From positions 62,001 through 126,000 of the forward strand of contig CAAGPV010000071.1 in assembly GCA_900771975.1 (NCBI GenBank): DNA of 64,000 bases, in the 5' to 3' direction. Of this stretch, positions 32,412 through 42,163 are shown in pieces. This stretch comes from an uncultured Prevotella sp. GTDB lineage: Bacteria; Bacteroidota; Bacteroidia; Bacteroidales; Bacteroidaceae. Position 1 is the stretch's first letter; every line of letters begins with the position of its first letter. The notes beneath the pieces were generated by a model. The model did not search any database, was not told where the DNA came from, and was given only the letters and a program-made list of their open reading frames with translations. The position numbers and the translations under genes were made by a program.

Positions 32412-33479
32412 ATGAAATTAAAAATAGCAGTTTTGCCGGGGGATGGTATAGGACCAGAGATAATGGAACAGGGTGTAGCGGTACTTAATGCAGTCGCAGA
32501 AAAATTTGGGCATGAGTTCAGTTATGAAAAAGCCTTGTGTGGAGCATGTGCAATAGACGCTGTAGGAGACCCATTTCCAGAAGAGACCTATCAAAAATGT
32601 GTAGATGCCGATGCCGTGTTTTTTGCTGCTGTAGGCGATCCGAGGTTTGATAACGACCCCACTCTTAAGGTTCGTCCCGAGACCGGCCTGTTGGCAATGC
32701 GTAAAAAGTTGGGCCTTTTTGCTAACGTACGTCCGGTTGAGACCTTTGCTCCCTTGCTTCACAAAAGCCCATTGAAAGACGAGATTGTGAGAGGAGCCAA
32801 TTTTGTGGTCATCCGTGAGCTAACGGGAGGAATGTATTTTGGAGAAAAATACCAAGATAATGACAAAGCCTATGATACGGACATCTATACGCGACCTGAG
32901 ATAGAGCGAATTTTGCGAGTTGCCTTTAAGACCGCACAGGAACGCCACAAGCACCTTACGGTTGTTGATAAAGCCAACGTGTTGGCTTCCAGTAGGTTGT
33001 GGCGACAGGTTGCAAAAGAAATGGAAGCCTCTTATCCAGACGTAACAACCGACTATATGTTTATTGACAATGCTTCAATGCGCGTCTTGACCGAGCCTAC
33101 TTTCTTTGATGTTATCGTCACTGAAAACACCTTTGGAGACATCCTTACGGATGAAACAAGTTGCATAACGGGCTCGATGGGACTTCAGCCATCGTCTTCG
33201 TTAGGTGAGCAAACGCCATTGTTTGAGCCTGTCCATGGCAGTTGGCCACAAGCAGCAGGAAAGAACATCGCAAATCCTGTGGCACAAATCTTGTCAGGGG
33301 CCATGCTTTTGGAACATTTCGGGCTCAAAAAAGAAGGCGCATTGGTGCGCGAGGCCGTGATGGAGAGTCTTGACCAAAACGTCAGAACGCCAGAAATTCA
33401 AGTAGAAGGAGGAAGAAAGTATGGAACCGACGAGGTGGGTTCATGGATTGTGAATTACGTCAAAGAGGCACGCTTGTGA
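32412..33479 (+). CDS. leuB: 3-isopropylmalate dehydrogenase
   Basis: The 355-residue isocitrate/isopropylmalate dehydrogenase-family enzyme has the N-terminal AVLPGDGIGPEIMEQG, the substrate-binding RPETGLLAMRKKLGLFANVRP-type region, VIRELTGGMYFGE (the Glu-Leu-Thr-Gly-Gly mark of IPMDH), the metal site NTFGDILTDE, and FEPVHGSWPQAAGKNIANP. It oxidatively decarboxylates 3-isopropylmalate in leucine synthesis. No leuA, leuC or leuD lies next to it. The stop overlaps the start of the TPR gene. Confidence 0.96.
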   Translation: MKLKIAVLPGDGIGPEIMEQGVAVLNAVAEKFGHEFSYEKALCGACAIDAVGDPFPEETYQKCVDADAVFFAAVGDPRFDNDPTLKVRPETGLLAMRKKLGLFANVRPVETFAPLLHKSPLKDEIVRGANFVVIRELTGGMYFGEKYQDNDKAYDTDIYTRPEIERILRVAFKTAQERHKHLTVVDKANVLASSRLWRQVAKEMEASYPDVTTDYMFIDNASMRVLTEPTFFDVIVTENTFGDILTDETSCITGSMGLQPSSSLGEQTPLFEPVHGSWPQAAGKNIANPVAQILSGAMLLEHFGLKKEGALVREAVMESLDQNVRTPEIQVEGGRKYGTDEVGSWIVNYVKEARL

Positions 33480-34147
33480 AACGATGTGTAGTATGTATTG
33501 CCATTTTCGCACTTTTCGTGATGCAGGCGCCTGCCCAAACCAATCCACTTCGCGATTCAGTAGCAATTGTTACAGAGAAGTTGGAATATGCGCCCGACTC
33601 GGAAGAATTGTTGCTTAAAAGGGCAGGTTATAATATAGAATTGGAACAATGGGATTATGCCAAAACCGATTACGACAGGGTGTTGAGGCGTAATCCCAAC
33701 AATTTGACGGCTTTGTTCTTCCGCGCTTATGTTAACGAAAGGCTGGGGCGGTATGGATTTTCTCGCTTGGACTATATGAATTTGCTGAAGATTGTTCCCA
33801 ATCATTTTGAGGCAAAACTTGGTTTGGCCCTGCTTAACGAGAAAGACAAGCACTTGACAGAGGCAATGGACCAAATCAACCAGCTTGTAGAACAGTTTCC
33901 CGATAGCGCATTGGCTTATGCTGCCCGAGCAGGAATTGAAGCCGAACGCGGTATGCATCTGTTGGCTGAATACGATTATAGCGAGGCGCTTCTGCGCGAT
34001 CCTACCAACAAAGATTATTTATTGGCGAGAATTGAAGAATTGATAGCGTTGGAAAGATATGCTGATGCCAGGAAAAACCTTGACTTGTTGGTTGGAATGG
34101 GCATATCAAGAGTAAGTTTGCGTAGCTATTACGATCGCCTTCACTAA
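33476..34147 (+). CDS. Secreted TPR-repeat protein
   Basis: I start at the GTG at 33476, which overlaps the leuB stop (GTGA) and puts a clean signal peptide (KRCVVCIAIFALFVMQAPAQ) at the N-terminus; a longer frame from 33443 would bury it. About 223 residues, with roughly five tetratricopeptide repeats (for example WDYAKTDYDRVLRRNPNNLTA and LAEYDYSEALLRDPTNKDY). It is likely periplasmic or membrane-associated and a protein-interaction scaffold. The role is unknown; coupling to leuB is probably positional only. Confidence 0.75.
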   Translation: MKRCVVCIAIFALFVMQAPAQTNPLRDSVAIVTEKLEYAPDSEELLLKRAGYNIELEQWDYAKTDYDRVLRRNPNNLTALFFRAYVNERLGRYGFSRLDYMNLLKIVPNHFEAKLGLALLNEKDKHLTEAMDQINQLVEQFPDSALAYAARAGIEAERGMHLLAEYDYSEALLRDPTNKDYLLARIEELIALERYADARKNLDLLVGMGISRVSLRSYYDRLH

Positions 34148-34217
34148 ACCACATATGGCGCTTGTTGCCAAATGGAATTTATGAAAGCGGATTGTTGTGG
34201 GTGTGATGGAAAATGTT

Positions 34218-34225
34218 TACCTTTG
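34218..34225 (+). promoter_or_regulatory. Bacteroidetes -7 promoter element for the FAD-dependent dehydrogenase gene
   Basis: TACCTTTG, with TTGTTG about 20 bp upstream as the -33 partner. Confidence 0.6.
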
Positions 34226-34303
34226 CAGCAAGAGCGTTTGTTTATCGTTCAAGGGGGATAGCTATGTGTTGTTGTTGCCCTTGAAAACATAGGCCAATAT
34301 GCA

Positions 34304-35875
34304 ATGATTAAGGATTTTGACTTGAAACTAAAGCCTCAAGATGGCTTTGATGAGGGGGCTATCAGCCGTTATTTAATACGTGAAGAAGGGTTTTCGAAAG
34401 ACGAGTTACGAGCTGTGAGGGTGATTCGTCGTTCCATAGACGCACGTCGAAGAAAGGTTATGTACACTTTGACGGTACGTGCCTTTATAAATGAAGAACC
34501 CCAAGAAACGGCATATGAACCTACTTTATATAAAGATGTAAGCGGAAAGCCTCAGGCTGTGGTGGTGGGAGCAGGCCCAGCGGGCTTGTTTGCGGCACTC
34601 CGTTTGATAGAAAAAGGTGTCCGCCCAGTCATTATAGAACGCGGTAAAAATGTGAGAGACCGTAAAAAAGACCTTGCAAAAATCAGCCGTGAACAAAGTG
34701 TTGATCCCGAATCGAACTATTGTTTTGGAGAGGGTGGGGCTGGCGCCTACTCAGATGGCAAGTTGTTTACCAGATCGCGTAAACGGGGCGATGTACGAAA
34801 AATACTAAATGTATTTTGTCAGCATGGGGCTTCCACGTCCATTTTGGCAGATGCTCATCCACATATCGGAACCGATCGTTTGCCCCGTGTGATAGAGAAT
34901 ATGCGCAAAACGATTATAAGTTGTGGGGGAGAAGTACATTTTCAAACCCGAATGACATCCCTAATCGTTGAAAATCATACGGTTAAAGGCGTTAGCGCCA
35001 TTACGGCTCAGGGAGACGAAATACAGTTTATGGGCCCTGTTATTCTTGCTACGGGTCATAGCGCAAGAGATGTTTACCGTTATTTGAATGATGCCAAGGT
35101 TGCAATTGAGGCCAAGGGACTTGCCGTTGGCGTGCGATTGGAGCATCCGTCCCATTTGATAGATGAAATACAGTATCATAGCAAGCAAGGACGTGGAAAA
35201 TACTTGCCAGCAGCCGAATATTCATTTGTCACTCAAGTAGATGGCCGAGGTGTCTATTCGTTTTGCATGTGTCCTGGAGGTTTTGTTATCCCTTCGGCTA
35301 CAGGTCCACAGCAGATGGTGACGAACGGAATGAGTCCGTCAAGCCGTGGAACACGCTGGAGCAACTCGGGAATGGTGGTTCAGGTGGAACCTTCAGATTT
35401 GGCATCAAAAGGAAAGATGGGACCATTGGCAATGTTAGAACTGCAAGAAGAACTCGAACAAATGGCATGGCAGCAAGGTGGGCGGAAGCAAACGGCCCCA
35501 GCACAACGTATGGCAGATTTCGTTTCTGGCCGATTGTCGTCTACATTGCCTACAAGTTCGTATGCTCCGGGCTTGGTGGCAAGCCCTTTGCATTTTTGGA
35601 TGCCAGATTTTGTTAGCGACCGACTAAGGAAGGCTTTTGAAATGTTTGGCAAACAAGCTCGTGGATTTCTTACAAATGAGGCAACTGTGATAGCCATCGA
35701 AACCCGGACAAGCGCTCCTGTTCGCATCCTGCGTGACAGGGAGACTTTGCAACATATAGAAATATCAGGGCTTTTCCCGTGTGGGGAAGGCGCTGGCTAT
35801 GCAGGGGGCATTGTGAGCGCTGGGGTGGATGGCGAGCGTTGTGCTGATAGTGTAACGTTGTATTTAAATAGTTGA
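34304..35875 (+). CDS. FAD-dependent dehydrogenase (COG2509-like)
   Basis: The 523-residue protein has an N-terminal domain of about 80 residues (SKDELRAVRVIRRSIDARRR), then the dinucleotide-binding VVVGAGPAGLFAALRLIEKG and IIERGKNVRDR, followed by NYCFGEGGAGAYSDGKLFTR and the C-terminal FPCGEGAGYAGGIVSAGVDG that closes the FAD site. This is the uncharacterised COG2509 type found in many anaerobes; the substrate is unknown. It is a single gene with its own promoter. Confidence 0.85.
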   Translation: MIKDFDLKLKPQDGFDEGAISRYLIREEGFSKDELRAVRVIRRSIDARRRKVMYTLTVRAFINEEPQETAYEPTLYKDVSGKPQAVVVGAGPAGLFAALRLIEKGVRPVIIERGKNVRDRKKDLAKISREQSVDPESNYCFGEGGAGAYSDGKLFTRSRKRGDVRKILNVFCQHGASTSILADAHPHIGTDRLPRVIENMRKTIISCGGEVHFQTRMTSLIVENHTVKGVSAITAQGDEIQFMGPVILATGHSARDVYRYLNDAKVAIEAKGLAVGVRLEHPSHLIDEIQYHSKQGRGKYLPAAEYSFVTQVDGRGVYSFCMCPGGFVIPSATGPQQMVTNGMSPSSRGTRWSNSGMVVQVEPSDLASKGKMGPLAMLELQEELEQMAWQQGGRKQTAPAQRMADFVSGRLSSTLPTSSYAPGLVASPLHFWMPDFVSDRLRKAFEMFGKQARGFLTNEATVIAIETRTSAPVRILRDRETLQHIEISGLFPCGEGAGYAGGIVSAGVDGERCADSVTLYLNS

Positions 35876-35909
35876 CACGTTAGGCGTTATGTAATTACAA
35901 TTCTATAAA

Positions 35910-35917
35910 TACCTTTG
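35910..35917 (+). promoter_or_regulatory. Promoter-like TACCTTTG directly before the GH2 gene
   Basis: Exact TAnnTTTG match only 6 bp upstream of the ATG at 35924, with no clear -33 element. If used, the transcript would be nearly leaderless. Confidence 0.35.
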
Positions 35918-35923
35918 ATAAAA

Positions 35924-38257
35924 ATGAAACGATTACTACTCTCTTTTTTTACAGCCCTTGTTTTCACACCGATAGTGGCACAACGGGAAACAGTCAAGTT
36001 GAATAATGGTTGGACTTTTCACTTGGGTGACGCGTCTTCGATGGAAAAAGACTTTACTCATGGTACAGAATATTTCACCTATTTTTCTAAAGCTGTTGGA
36101 CAAAACAATGGCCCAGCCAACGTGCAATTCAACGATTCGGCATGGAGGCAGGTGAATTTACCTTTCGACTGGGTGGTGGATTTGCCCTATAGCAGCCAGG
36201 CAAGCCATTCCCACGGATATAAGCAAGTGGGATGGAAGTACCCGCAAAATTCTGTGGGATGGTACCGTAAACACTTCTTTGTGGACAAAAACGATGAAGG
36301 GAAGTCGATAAGTGTTCGCTTTGACGGAATCTTCAGGGATGCTCAAGTCTTTTGTAATGGCTTCTATTTAGGCCATGAACCCAGTGGATATGTCACACAA
36401 GTGTATAACTTGTCCGAATATCTTAATTATGGAGGTGACAATGTTCTTACCGTGAGGTGTGATGCTTCAACAGAAGAAGGATGGTATTATGAGGGTGCAG
36501 GGATATACAGAGATGTGTGGTTGGAGAAGCATAACCGGGAAAACTACATACATTCTGTTTCCTATGAGTATGCCAATGGAAAACTTACTGTTGCTACGCA
36601 ACCTTCCGATGGGATTGAAAATAGGTTGTATGACAGAAACGGAAAACTTGTAGCCCAAGGAAATCTCGAAATGGCTTTGACTTCTCCTCATCTGTGGAGC
36701 CCAAATGCGCCCTATTTGTATACGCTTCGCACAACATTGAAAAGTAACGGTCAAATCGTGGATGAGGTTGTTACAAAAGTGGGATTGCGAACCTTTAAGT
36801 TTGATGTAAACAGAGGATTTCTCATTAATGGGGAACCAATGAAAATAAAAGGAGCAAATGTTCATCTTGACCATGCCGGCGTAGGCGTGGCTGTACCTGA
36901 CGAACTGTGGGTATATAAGGTGAAGAAGCTGAAGGAACTTGGCATGAATGCCATACGCTTGTCCCATAACCCCGGCACTCCGGCAATGCTTGATGTGTGT
37001 GATTCTCTCGGTATGTTGGTAATAGACGAGAACAGATTGATGGGTACCAACCAAGAGCATTTGTCGTTATTACGTAGAATGATAGAGCGGGACCGCAACC
37101 ATCCAAGTGTTTTCCTGTGGAGTATAGGAAATGAAGAGTGGTGGATAGAAAGTAATGAAAAGGGAGAAAAGATAGCCCGAACAATGATAGATTATGCGCG
37201 TACTATAGATTCAACACGCTTATACACCTATGGCAATTCGGGAGGTTTTGGTTTAACCAAACAAGTAGACATTCACGGCTATAACTATATTGTTCAAAAC
37301 GATGTGGAAAACAGGCATAAAACTTACCCCGACTGGTTTGTTGTAGGGACGGAAGAAACGAGCGGTTGTGGTACCCGAGGTGTCTATGAAACTGATTCTA
37401 CCCGCGGATGGATGAAAAGTATCAATATGGAAGGGGAGAAAAGGTCGGCTAATGAGAAAAATGTTATAGAGCGCGGATGGAAGTTTTACCGCGATAATAT
37501 CTGGGCAGGAGGACTATTTTATTGGACAGGATTTGATTATCGGGGAGAACCTAATCCGATGGTTTGGCCTGCAACTGGTTCACAATTCGGCATTTTAGAC
37601 TATTGCGGATTTCCTAAGGACGAGGCTTACTATCTGAAAGCAGCTTGGACAAACTCGCCCGTATTGCATATTTTCCCACATTGGAATATGAAAGGCAAGG
37701 AGGGACAGCCTGTAGAAGTATGGGCTTATTCCAATATGGATGAGGTGGAAGTCATACAAGACGGGAAAAGTCTTGGACGACAGACAATGCCTAAAGATGG
37801 CCATTTGGTATGGAATACCACTTATCGTCCAGGCTGTCTTGTGGCCTACGGATATAAAAACGGCAAAAAGGTAATTAGCCAAAAAATAGAAACTACAGGT
37901 GCTGCGACCAACGTGAAACTTGCTCTCAGCAAGCGGGAACTACAAAACGACGGACAGGATGTCGTGGTTGTAGACTTGACCTTATTCGATAAAAAAGGCC
38001 GTTTTGTCCCGGATGCTTGTAATAATATAGAAATTCAGATAGATGGTCCAGCTGAAATATTGGGTTGGGGAAATGGCGATCCTGGTTTCAAAACCGTTGA
38101 AAGACCAAAAGAGGGCAATTCAAAACGTGCCGTATTGCCAGCATTTATGGGACATGCCCAAGTGATAATAAGGGGAACACAGGCCCCCAAACAAATCATT
38201 CATGTAAAAGGTCAAGTCGAACAGCAACGCCCATCGGTGGTGACACTAAATGGATGA
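35924..38257 (+). CDS. Glycoside hydrolase family 2 enzyme (beta-galactosidase-like), secreted
   Basis: A 777-residue product with a signal peptide (LLLSFFTALVFTPIVAQ), then the GH2 sugar-binding domain (WRQVNLPFDWV, GWYRKHFFV), the immunoglobulin-like domain, the TIM barrel (IKGANVHLDHAGVG, IRLSHNPGTP) and C-terminal beta domains (DUF4982- and invasin-like). The acid/base Glu is in SIGNEEWW (about Asn403-Glu404) and the nucleophile in VVGTEETSG (about 477). It cleaves a terminal beta-linked sugar, probably galactose, in the periplasm. I use the ATG at 35924, not an upstream TTG that is part of the promoter-like word. No SusC/D pair is adjacent. Confidence 0.9.
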   Translation: MKRLLLSFFTALVFTPIVAQRETVKLNNGWTFHLGDASSMEKDFTHGTEYFTYFSKAVGQNNGPANVQFNDSAWRQVNLPFDWVVDLPYSSQASHSHGYKQVGWKYPQNSVGWYRKHFFVDKNDEGKSISVRFDGIFRDAQVFCNGFYLGHEPSGYVTQVYNLSEYLNYGGDNVLTVRCDASTEEGWYYEGAGIYRDVWLEKHNRENYIHSVSYEYANGKLTVATQPSDGIENRLYDRNGKLVAQGNLEMALTSPHLWSPNAPYLYTLRTTLKSNGQIVDEVVTKVGLRTFKFDVNRGFLINGEPMKIKGANVHLDHAGVGVAVPDELWVYKVKKLKELGMNAIRLSHNPGTPAMLDVCDSLGMLVIDENRLMGTNQEHLSLLRRMIERDRNHPSVFLWSIGNEEWWIESNEKGEKIARTMIDYARTIDSTRLYTYGNSGGFGLTKQVDIHGYNYIVQNDVENRHKTYPDWFVVGTEETSGCGTRGVYETDSTRGWMKSINMEGEKRSANEKNVIERGWKFYRDNIWAGGLFYWTGFDYRGEPNPMVWPATGSQFGILDYCGFPKDEAYYLKAAWTNSPVLHIFPHWNMKGKEGQPVEVWAYSNMDEVEVIQDGKSLGRQTMPKDGHLVWNTTYRPGCLVAYGYKNGKKVISQKIETTGAATNVKLALSKRELQNDGQDVVVVDLTLFDKKGRFVPDACNNIEIQIDGPAEILGWGNGDPGFKTVERPKEGNSKRAVLPAFMGHAQVIIRGTQAPKQIIHVKGQVEQQRPSVVTLNG

Positions 38258-38268
38258 TAGGGTTGATT

Positions 38269-38300
38269 TTTGTTCGGTTCAGAAAATATTTGTAACTTTG
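38269..38300 (+). promoter_or_regulatory. Promoter for pheT
   Basis: TTTG (38269-38272), a 20-bp spacer, and TAACTTTG (38293-38300) match both elements of the Bacteroidetes consensus. Confidence 0.75.
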
Positions 38301-38331
38301 CAAGGTTTTAGAAAACAAATATCTATAGATA

Positions 38332-40800
38332 ATGAAAATCTCATACAAATGGCTTAAAGAATATGTAGACTTTAATCTTACACCACAGAAAGTGGCCGAA
38401 GCGTTGACTTCCATTGGTCTTGAAGTGGATGCTTTGGATGAAGTCGAAACAATTCGTGGAGGCTTGAAAGGACTTTTTGTTGGGAAAGTATTAACATGCG
38501 TAGCACATCCCAACTCTGATCACTTGCATGTTACAACTGTAGACTTGGGAAAAGAAGCTCCCCAACAGATTGTTTGTGGAGCTCCCAATGTGGCAGCTGG
38601 ACAAAAAGTAATAGTTGCCGATTTGGGATGTGTCCTATATGATGGTGACAAAGAGTTTACGATAAAACGTTCAAAACTACGTGGCGTAGAGTCTCTTGGT
38701 ATGATTTGCGCTGAAGATGAGATAGGTGTTGGTACAGATCATGCAGGAATAATAGTGTTGCCCGATGATGCAAAAGTGGGAATGCCAGCCGCAGAATACT
38801 ATCATTTGGACAGTGATTGGGTGATAGATATAGATATTACAGCCAATCGGGCTGATGCCTTGTCGCATTATGGTGTGGCTCGTGACCTGTATGCTTGGTT
38901 GAAACAAAATGGTTACCAAACAAGTTTACACCGCCCTTCCTGTGATGGTTTTAAGGTAGACAACAACGAACTTCCCATTAAAGTCACTATAGAAAATGCC
39001 GAAGCATGTAGACGTTATGCTTGCCTGAGCCTTACGGATTGTGATGTTAAGGAAAGTCCGAAATGGCTGAAAGACAAGTTGAACGTTATAGGTTTGCGCC
39101 CAATAAACAACATTGTGGACATTACCAACTATATTATGATGGCTTATGGACAACCAATGCATTGTTTTGATGCAGACATGGTGGATGGGCATCATATCAT
39201 AGTGAAGGACAACAATGCTGGGAAAAAGTTTGTTACCCTGGACGGAGAAGAACACATTTTGGGAGAACACGACCTTGCCATTTGCAATGAGACCGCTCCA
39301 ATGTGTATAGCTGGAGTGTTTGGTGGTAAAGGCTCTGGTACCTATGAGTCTACGGTGAATGTGGTGTTGGAAAGTGCCTACTTCCATCCTACATGGATTA
39401 GAAAGTCAGCACGCCGTCACGGACTGTCTACTGATGCTTCGTTCCGTTTTGAACGGGGCGTAGATCCCAATGGAACAATTTATGCACTTAAGCAAGCAGC
39501 CCTGTTGTGTAAAGAACTTGCAGGTGCAAAAGTCTCAATGGAAATATGTGACGAATATCCTACAAAGATGCACGATTTCCCCGTTCGCCTTAATTATGAG
39601 TATTGTGACAGGCTTATTGGAAAGCAATTGGGCAAAGAAACGATTAAGCAGATAGCTGAAAGTCTGGAAATGAAAATAGAAAAGGAGGACGAACAAGGAA
39701 TAGACTTGTTGGTGCCTGCCTATAGGGTGGATGTTCAGCGCCCCTGTGACGTGGTAGAAGACATTCTCCGTATTTATGGATATAACAATGTTGAAATACC
39801 TACCCAACTAAAATCGACACTGACTATCGCAGGTGATGTTGATAAAGCACATCATCGCGCAAATGTTGTTAGTGAACAATTGGTGGGAGAAGGCTTTAAT
39901 GAAATATTGAATAATTCCCTCACAAAACGCTCCTATTACGAGAATACAGGGCTAAATTGTTATACCTGGGACAACACGGTTCGTGTGATTAATCCACTCA
40001 GTTCAGACCTTGGTGTGATGAGACAAACTCTCTTGTTTGGTGGATTGGAAACAATCGTTAGAAATGTAAACCGTAAGAATGGCAATCTTAAACTCTTCGA
40101 ACTGGGTAACACATATATATATAAGAAGGACAACTGGACGCCCGAAGCCCCAATTAAAGCCTATAAGCAAGAAGGCCATTTGGCTATGTGGGTTACGGGG
40201 AAACGCGTAAGCGGTTCTTGGGCGCACCCGGACGAAGACGCTTCTTTCTATGAACTCAAAGCCTATGTGGAGAATGTGCTTCGTAGAATAGGCATAGCAC
40301 ATAACCAACTGGTCACAGACGCTTCTGATAACAATATTTTCGACAAAGGACTTAGCCTTAAAAACCATGGCGGGAAAACTTTGGTGGAATTGGGTGTTCT
40401 GAGCCATAAGCTTTTAAAGGATTTTGATATAGATGTTCCTGTTTTTTATGCAGACTTGGATTGGGATGCCTTGATGAAACTAATTAGTAAGAACACTCTT
40501 ACATTCCATGAAATATCCAAGTATCCTGCTGTTAGTCGTGACCTCGCACTTCTTGTAGACGACAGTGTTACTTTTGCTCAAATAGAATCGATTGCACAAC
40601 GTGCAGAGAAAAAACTGCTGAAGAAAGTTGAACTGTTTGATGTCTATACCGGAGACAAGCTCCCACAAGGAAAGAAGAGCTATGCGGTTAACTTTACATT
40701 GCAGGATGAGAACAAAACCCTTAATGAAAAAGCAATTGATGCCATAATGAAAAAACTTATTCATCAGTTGACCACTCAACTTGGAGCGGAATTAAGATAG
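38332..40800 (+). CDS. pheT: Phenylalanyl-tRNA synthetase beta subunit
   Basis: The 822-residue protein has the typical order: N-terminal KISYKWLKEYVDF, tRNA-binding EMAP-like domain (VGKVLTCVAHPNSDHLHV), B3/B4 editing domain, B5 domain (two repeats around IDLLVPAYRVDVQRPCDVVEDI), a catalytic-like core and the C-terminal FDX-ACB domain (ISKYPAVSRDLALLV). It pairs with PheS, which is not in the window, to charge tRNA-Phe. It has its own promoter and is followed by yebC after 38 bp. Confidence 0.97.
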   Translation: MKISYKWLKEYVDFNLTPQKVAEALTSIGLEVDALDEVETIRGGLKGLFVGKVLTCVAHPNSDHLHVTTVDLGKEAPQQIVCGAPNVAAGQKVIVADLGCVLYDGDKEFTIKRSKLRGVESLGMICAEDEIGVGTDHAGIIVLPDDAKVGMPAAEYYHLDSDWVIDIDITANRADALSHYGVARDLYAWLKQNGYQTSLHRPSCDGFKVDNNELPIKVTIENAEACRRYACLSLTDCDVKESPKWLKDKLNVIGLRPINNIVDITNYIMMAYGQPMHCFDADMVDGHHIIVKDNNAGKKFVTLDGEEHILGEHDLAICNETAPMCIAGVFGGKGSGTYESTVNVVLESAYFHPTWIRKSARRHGLSTDASFRFERGVDPNGTIYALKQAALLCKELAGAKVSMEICDEYPTKMHDFPVRLNYEYCDRLIGKQLGKETIKQIAESLEMKIEKEDEQGIDLLVPAYRVDVQRPCDVVEDILRIYGYNNVEIPTQLKSTLTIAGDVDKAHHRANVVSEQLVGEGFNEILNNSLTKRSYYENTGLNCYTWDNTVRVINPLSSDLGVMRQTLLFGGLETIVRNVNRKNGNLKLFELGNTYIYKKDNWTPEAPIKAYKQEGHLAMWVTGKRVSGSWAHPDEDASFYELKAYVENVLRRIGIAHNQLVTDASDNNIFDKGLSLKNHGGKTLVELGVLSHKLLKDFDIDVPVFYADLDWDALMKLISKNTLTFHEISKYPAVSRDLALLVDDSVTFAQIESIAQRAEKKLLKKVELFDVYTGDKLPQGKKSYAVNFTLQDENKTLNEKAIDAIMKKLIHQLTTQLGAELR

Positions 40801-40838
40801 TCAATCAAAATAAAAAATTATAAAATAGATTATTTCCA

Positions 40839-41579
40839 ATGGGAAGAGCATTTGAATATCGCAAGGCGACAAAGTTAAAGAGATGGGGACATATGGCCCG
40901 CACATTTACTAAATTGGGTAAACAGATAGCTATTGCAGTGAAAGCTGGAGGCCCTGAGCCTGAAAACAACCCGGCATTGCGTGCTTTGATAGCCAATTGT
41001 AAGCGCGAAAATATGCCGAAAGACAACATTGAGCGTGCAATCAAAAACGCAATGGGTAAGGATCAGAGTGAATACAAAGAAGTTACCTATGAAGGATATG
41101 GACCTCATGGCGTAGCTGTTTTTGTTGATACGTTGACCGACAATACCACAAGAACGGTGGCTGACGTTCGTTCTATTTTTAACAAGTTTAATGGAAACTT
41201 GGGAACAACGGGCTCTCTTTCTTTTCTCTTTGACCACAAAGCCGTCTTTACTTTTAAGAAAAAAGAAGGTCTTGATATGGATGATCTTATTCTTGACCTT
41301 ATTGACTATGGTGTTGAAGACGAATATGATGAGGACGATGAAACAGGCGAAGTTACCATCTATGGGGCTCCAACAAGTTTTGGCGAAATTCAAAAACATT
41401 TGGAGTCGGAAGGCTTTGAAGTTACAGGAGCAGAGTTTACTTATATTCCAAACGATTTGAAAGAAGTAACTCCTGAAGTTCGTGAGACGATAGATAAGAT
41501 GGTTGAAAGGTTAGAAGAGTTTGATGATGTTCAAACTGTTTATACCAATATGAAACCTGCAGAGGAAACAGAGGAGTAA
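40839..41579 (+). CDS. yebC: YebC/PmpR family (TACO1-like) protein
   Basis: The 246-residue protein has the family start MGRAFEYRKATKLKRWGHMA, GGPEPENNPALRALIANCKR-type residues, MPKDNIERAIKNA and the EGYGPHGVAVFVDTLTDN core. Relatives act as transcription regulators and, in recent work, as translation factors helping ribosomes through proline stretches. It follows pheT closely and precedes the TSCPD gene by 3 bp. Confidence 0.95.
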   Translation: MGRAFEYRKATKLKRWGHMARTFTKLGKQIAIAVKAGGPEPENNPALRALIANCKRENMPKDNIERAIKNAMGKDQSEYKEVTYEGYGPHGVAVFVDTLTDNTTRTVADVRSIFNKFNGNLGTTGSLSFLFDHKAVFTFKKKEGLDMDDLILDLIDYGVEDEYDEDDETGEVTIYGAPTSFGEIQKHLESEGFEVTGAEFTYIPNDLKEVTPEVRETIDKMVERLEEFDDVQTVYTNMKPAEETEE

Positions 41580-41582
41580 ACA

Positions 41583-41837
41583 ATGAAATCGATTGCTTAT
41601 AAAACCAAAGGCACATGTTCGCGCCAAATAAACGTAACGGTTGACGATAATGATGTCATCCAGTCGGTAGAGATAATAGGAGGATGTGAAGGTAATACTC
41701 ATGGAATAATGAGTCTTGTCACAGGAATGAAGGCTAAAGACGTTTATTCTCGCTTGGTTGGCATAAAGTGTGGCACGAAAGGAACCAGTTGCCCTGACCA
41801 ACTTGCATGTGCACTGGAGCAATTGTATAAAGAATAA
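41583..41837 (+). CDS. TSCPD domain-containing protein (TIGR03905-like)
   Basis: The 84-residue protein has four Cys in the family pattern: GTCSRQ, IIGGCEGNTHGI, GIKCGTKGTSCPDQLACAL. TSCPD domains also form the C-terminus of some B12-type ribonucleotide reductases and may bind a metal. As a stand-alone protein its function is unknown. It follows yebC after 3 bp and is closed by a strong terminator. Confidence 0.88.
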   Translation: MKSIAYKTKGTCSRQINVTVDDNDVIQSVEIIGGCEGNTHGIMSLVTGMKAKDVYSRLVGIKCGTKGTSCPDQLACALEQLYKE

Positions 41838-41856
41838 AAGTTTTGTCTGTTATGAC

Positions 41857-41903
41857 AAATCAACTGAGCGGGATTGAGAAATCAATCCCGCTCAGTTGAT
41901 TTT
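41857..41903. terminator. Long stem terminator after the pheT-yebC-TSCPD operon
   Basis: A 21-bp perfect stem (41857-41877 with 41882-41902) capped by a GAAA loop, with T-run on both strands. It is about 20 bp past the TSCPD stop. Confidence 0.92.
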
Positions 41904-42163
41904 ATGGAATTCAAATGTTAGCACAAACAGAAGTTTATCCTACTAATGACACGTCTTATGACACGTGAATGCCAACAAGCTATGACCGACAGGGGCAAAG
42001 ATAATTATGATGACGACATTGCATCTTCTTTCTATTGTTTGAGTACCATTTTATAGTCTGTGCTCAATATAAATTTAAAATAGTGCATAGTATTTTTCTG
42101 AACGTAGTAATCGGTTTTCTCAATTTTTCTTTTTAAATTTGCACATAAAAATTTTAAAGCCGG
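41904..42163 (+). other. Intergenic region before lepA
   Basis: No gene is seen. It holds two TGACACGT words (about 41948-41966) and a -7 promoter word TAAATTTG at 42134-42141, 22 bp before the lepA ATG. Confidence 0.5.
42134..42141 (+). promoter_or_regulatory. Bacteroidetes -7 promoter element for lepA
   Basis: TAAATTTG, exact TAnnTTTG match in a T-rich stretch. Confidence 0.55.
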
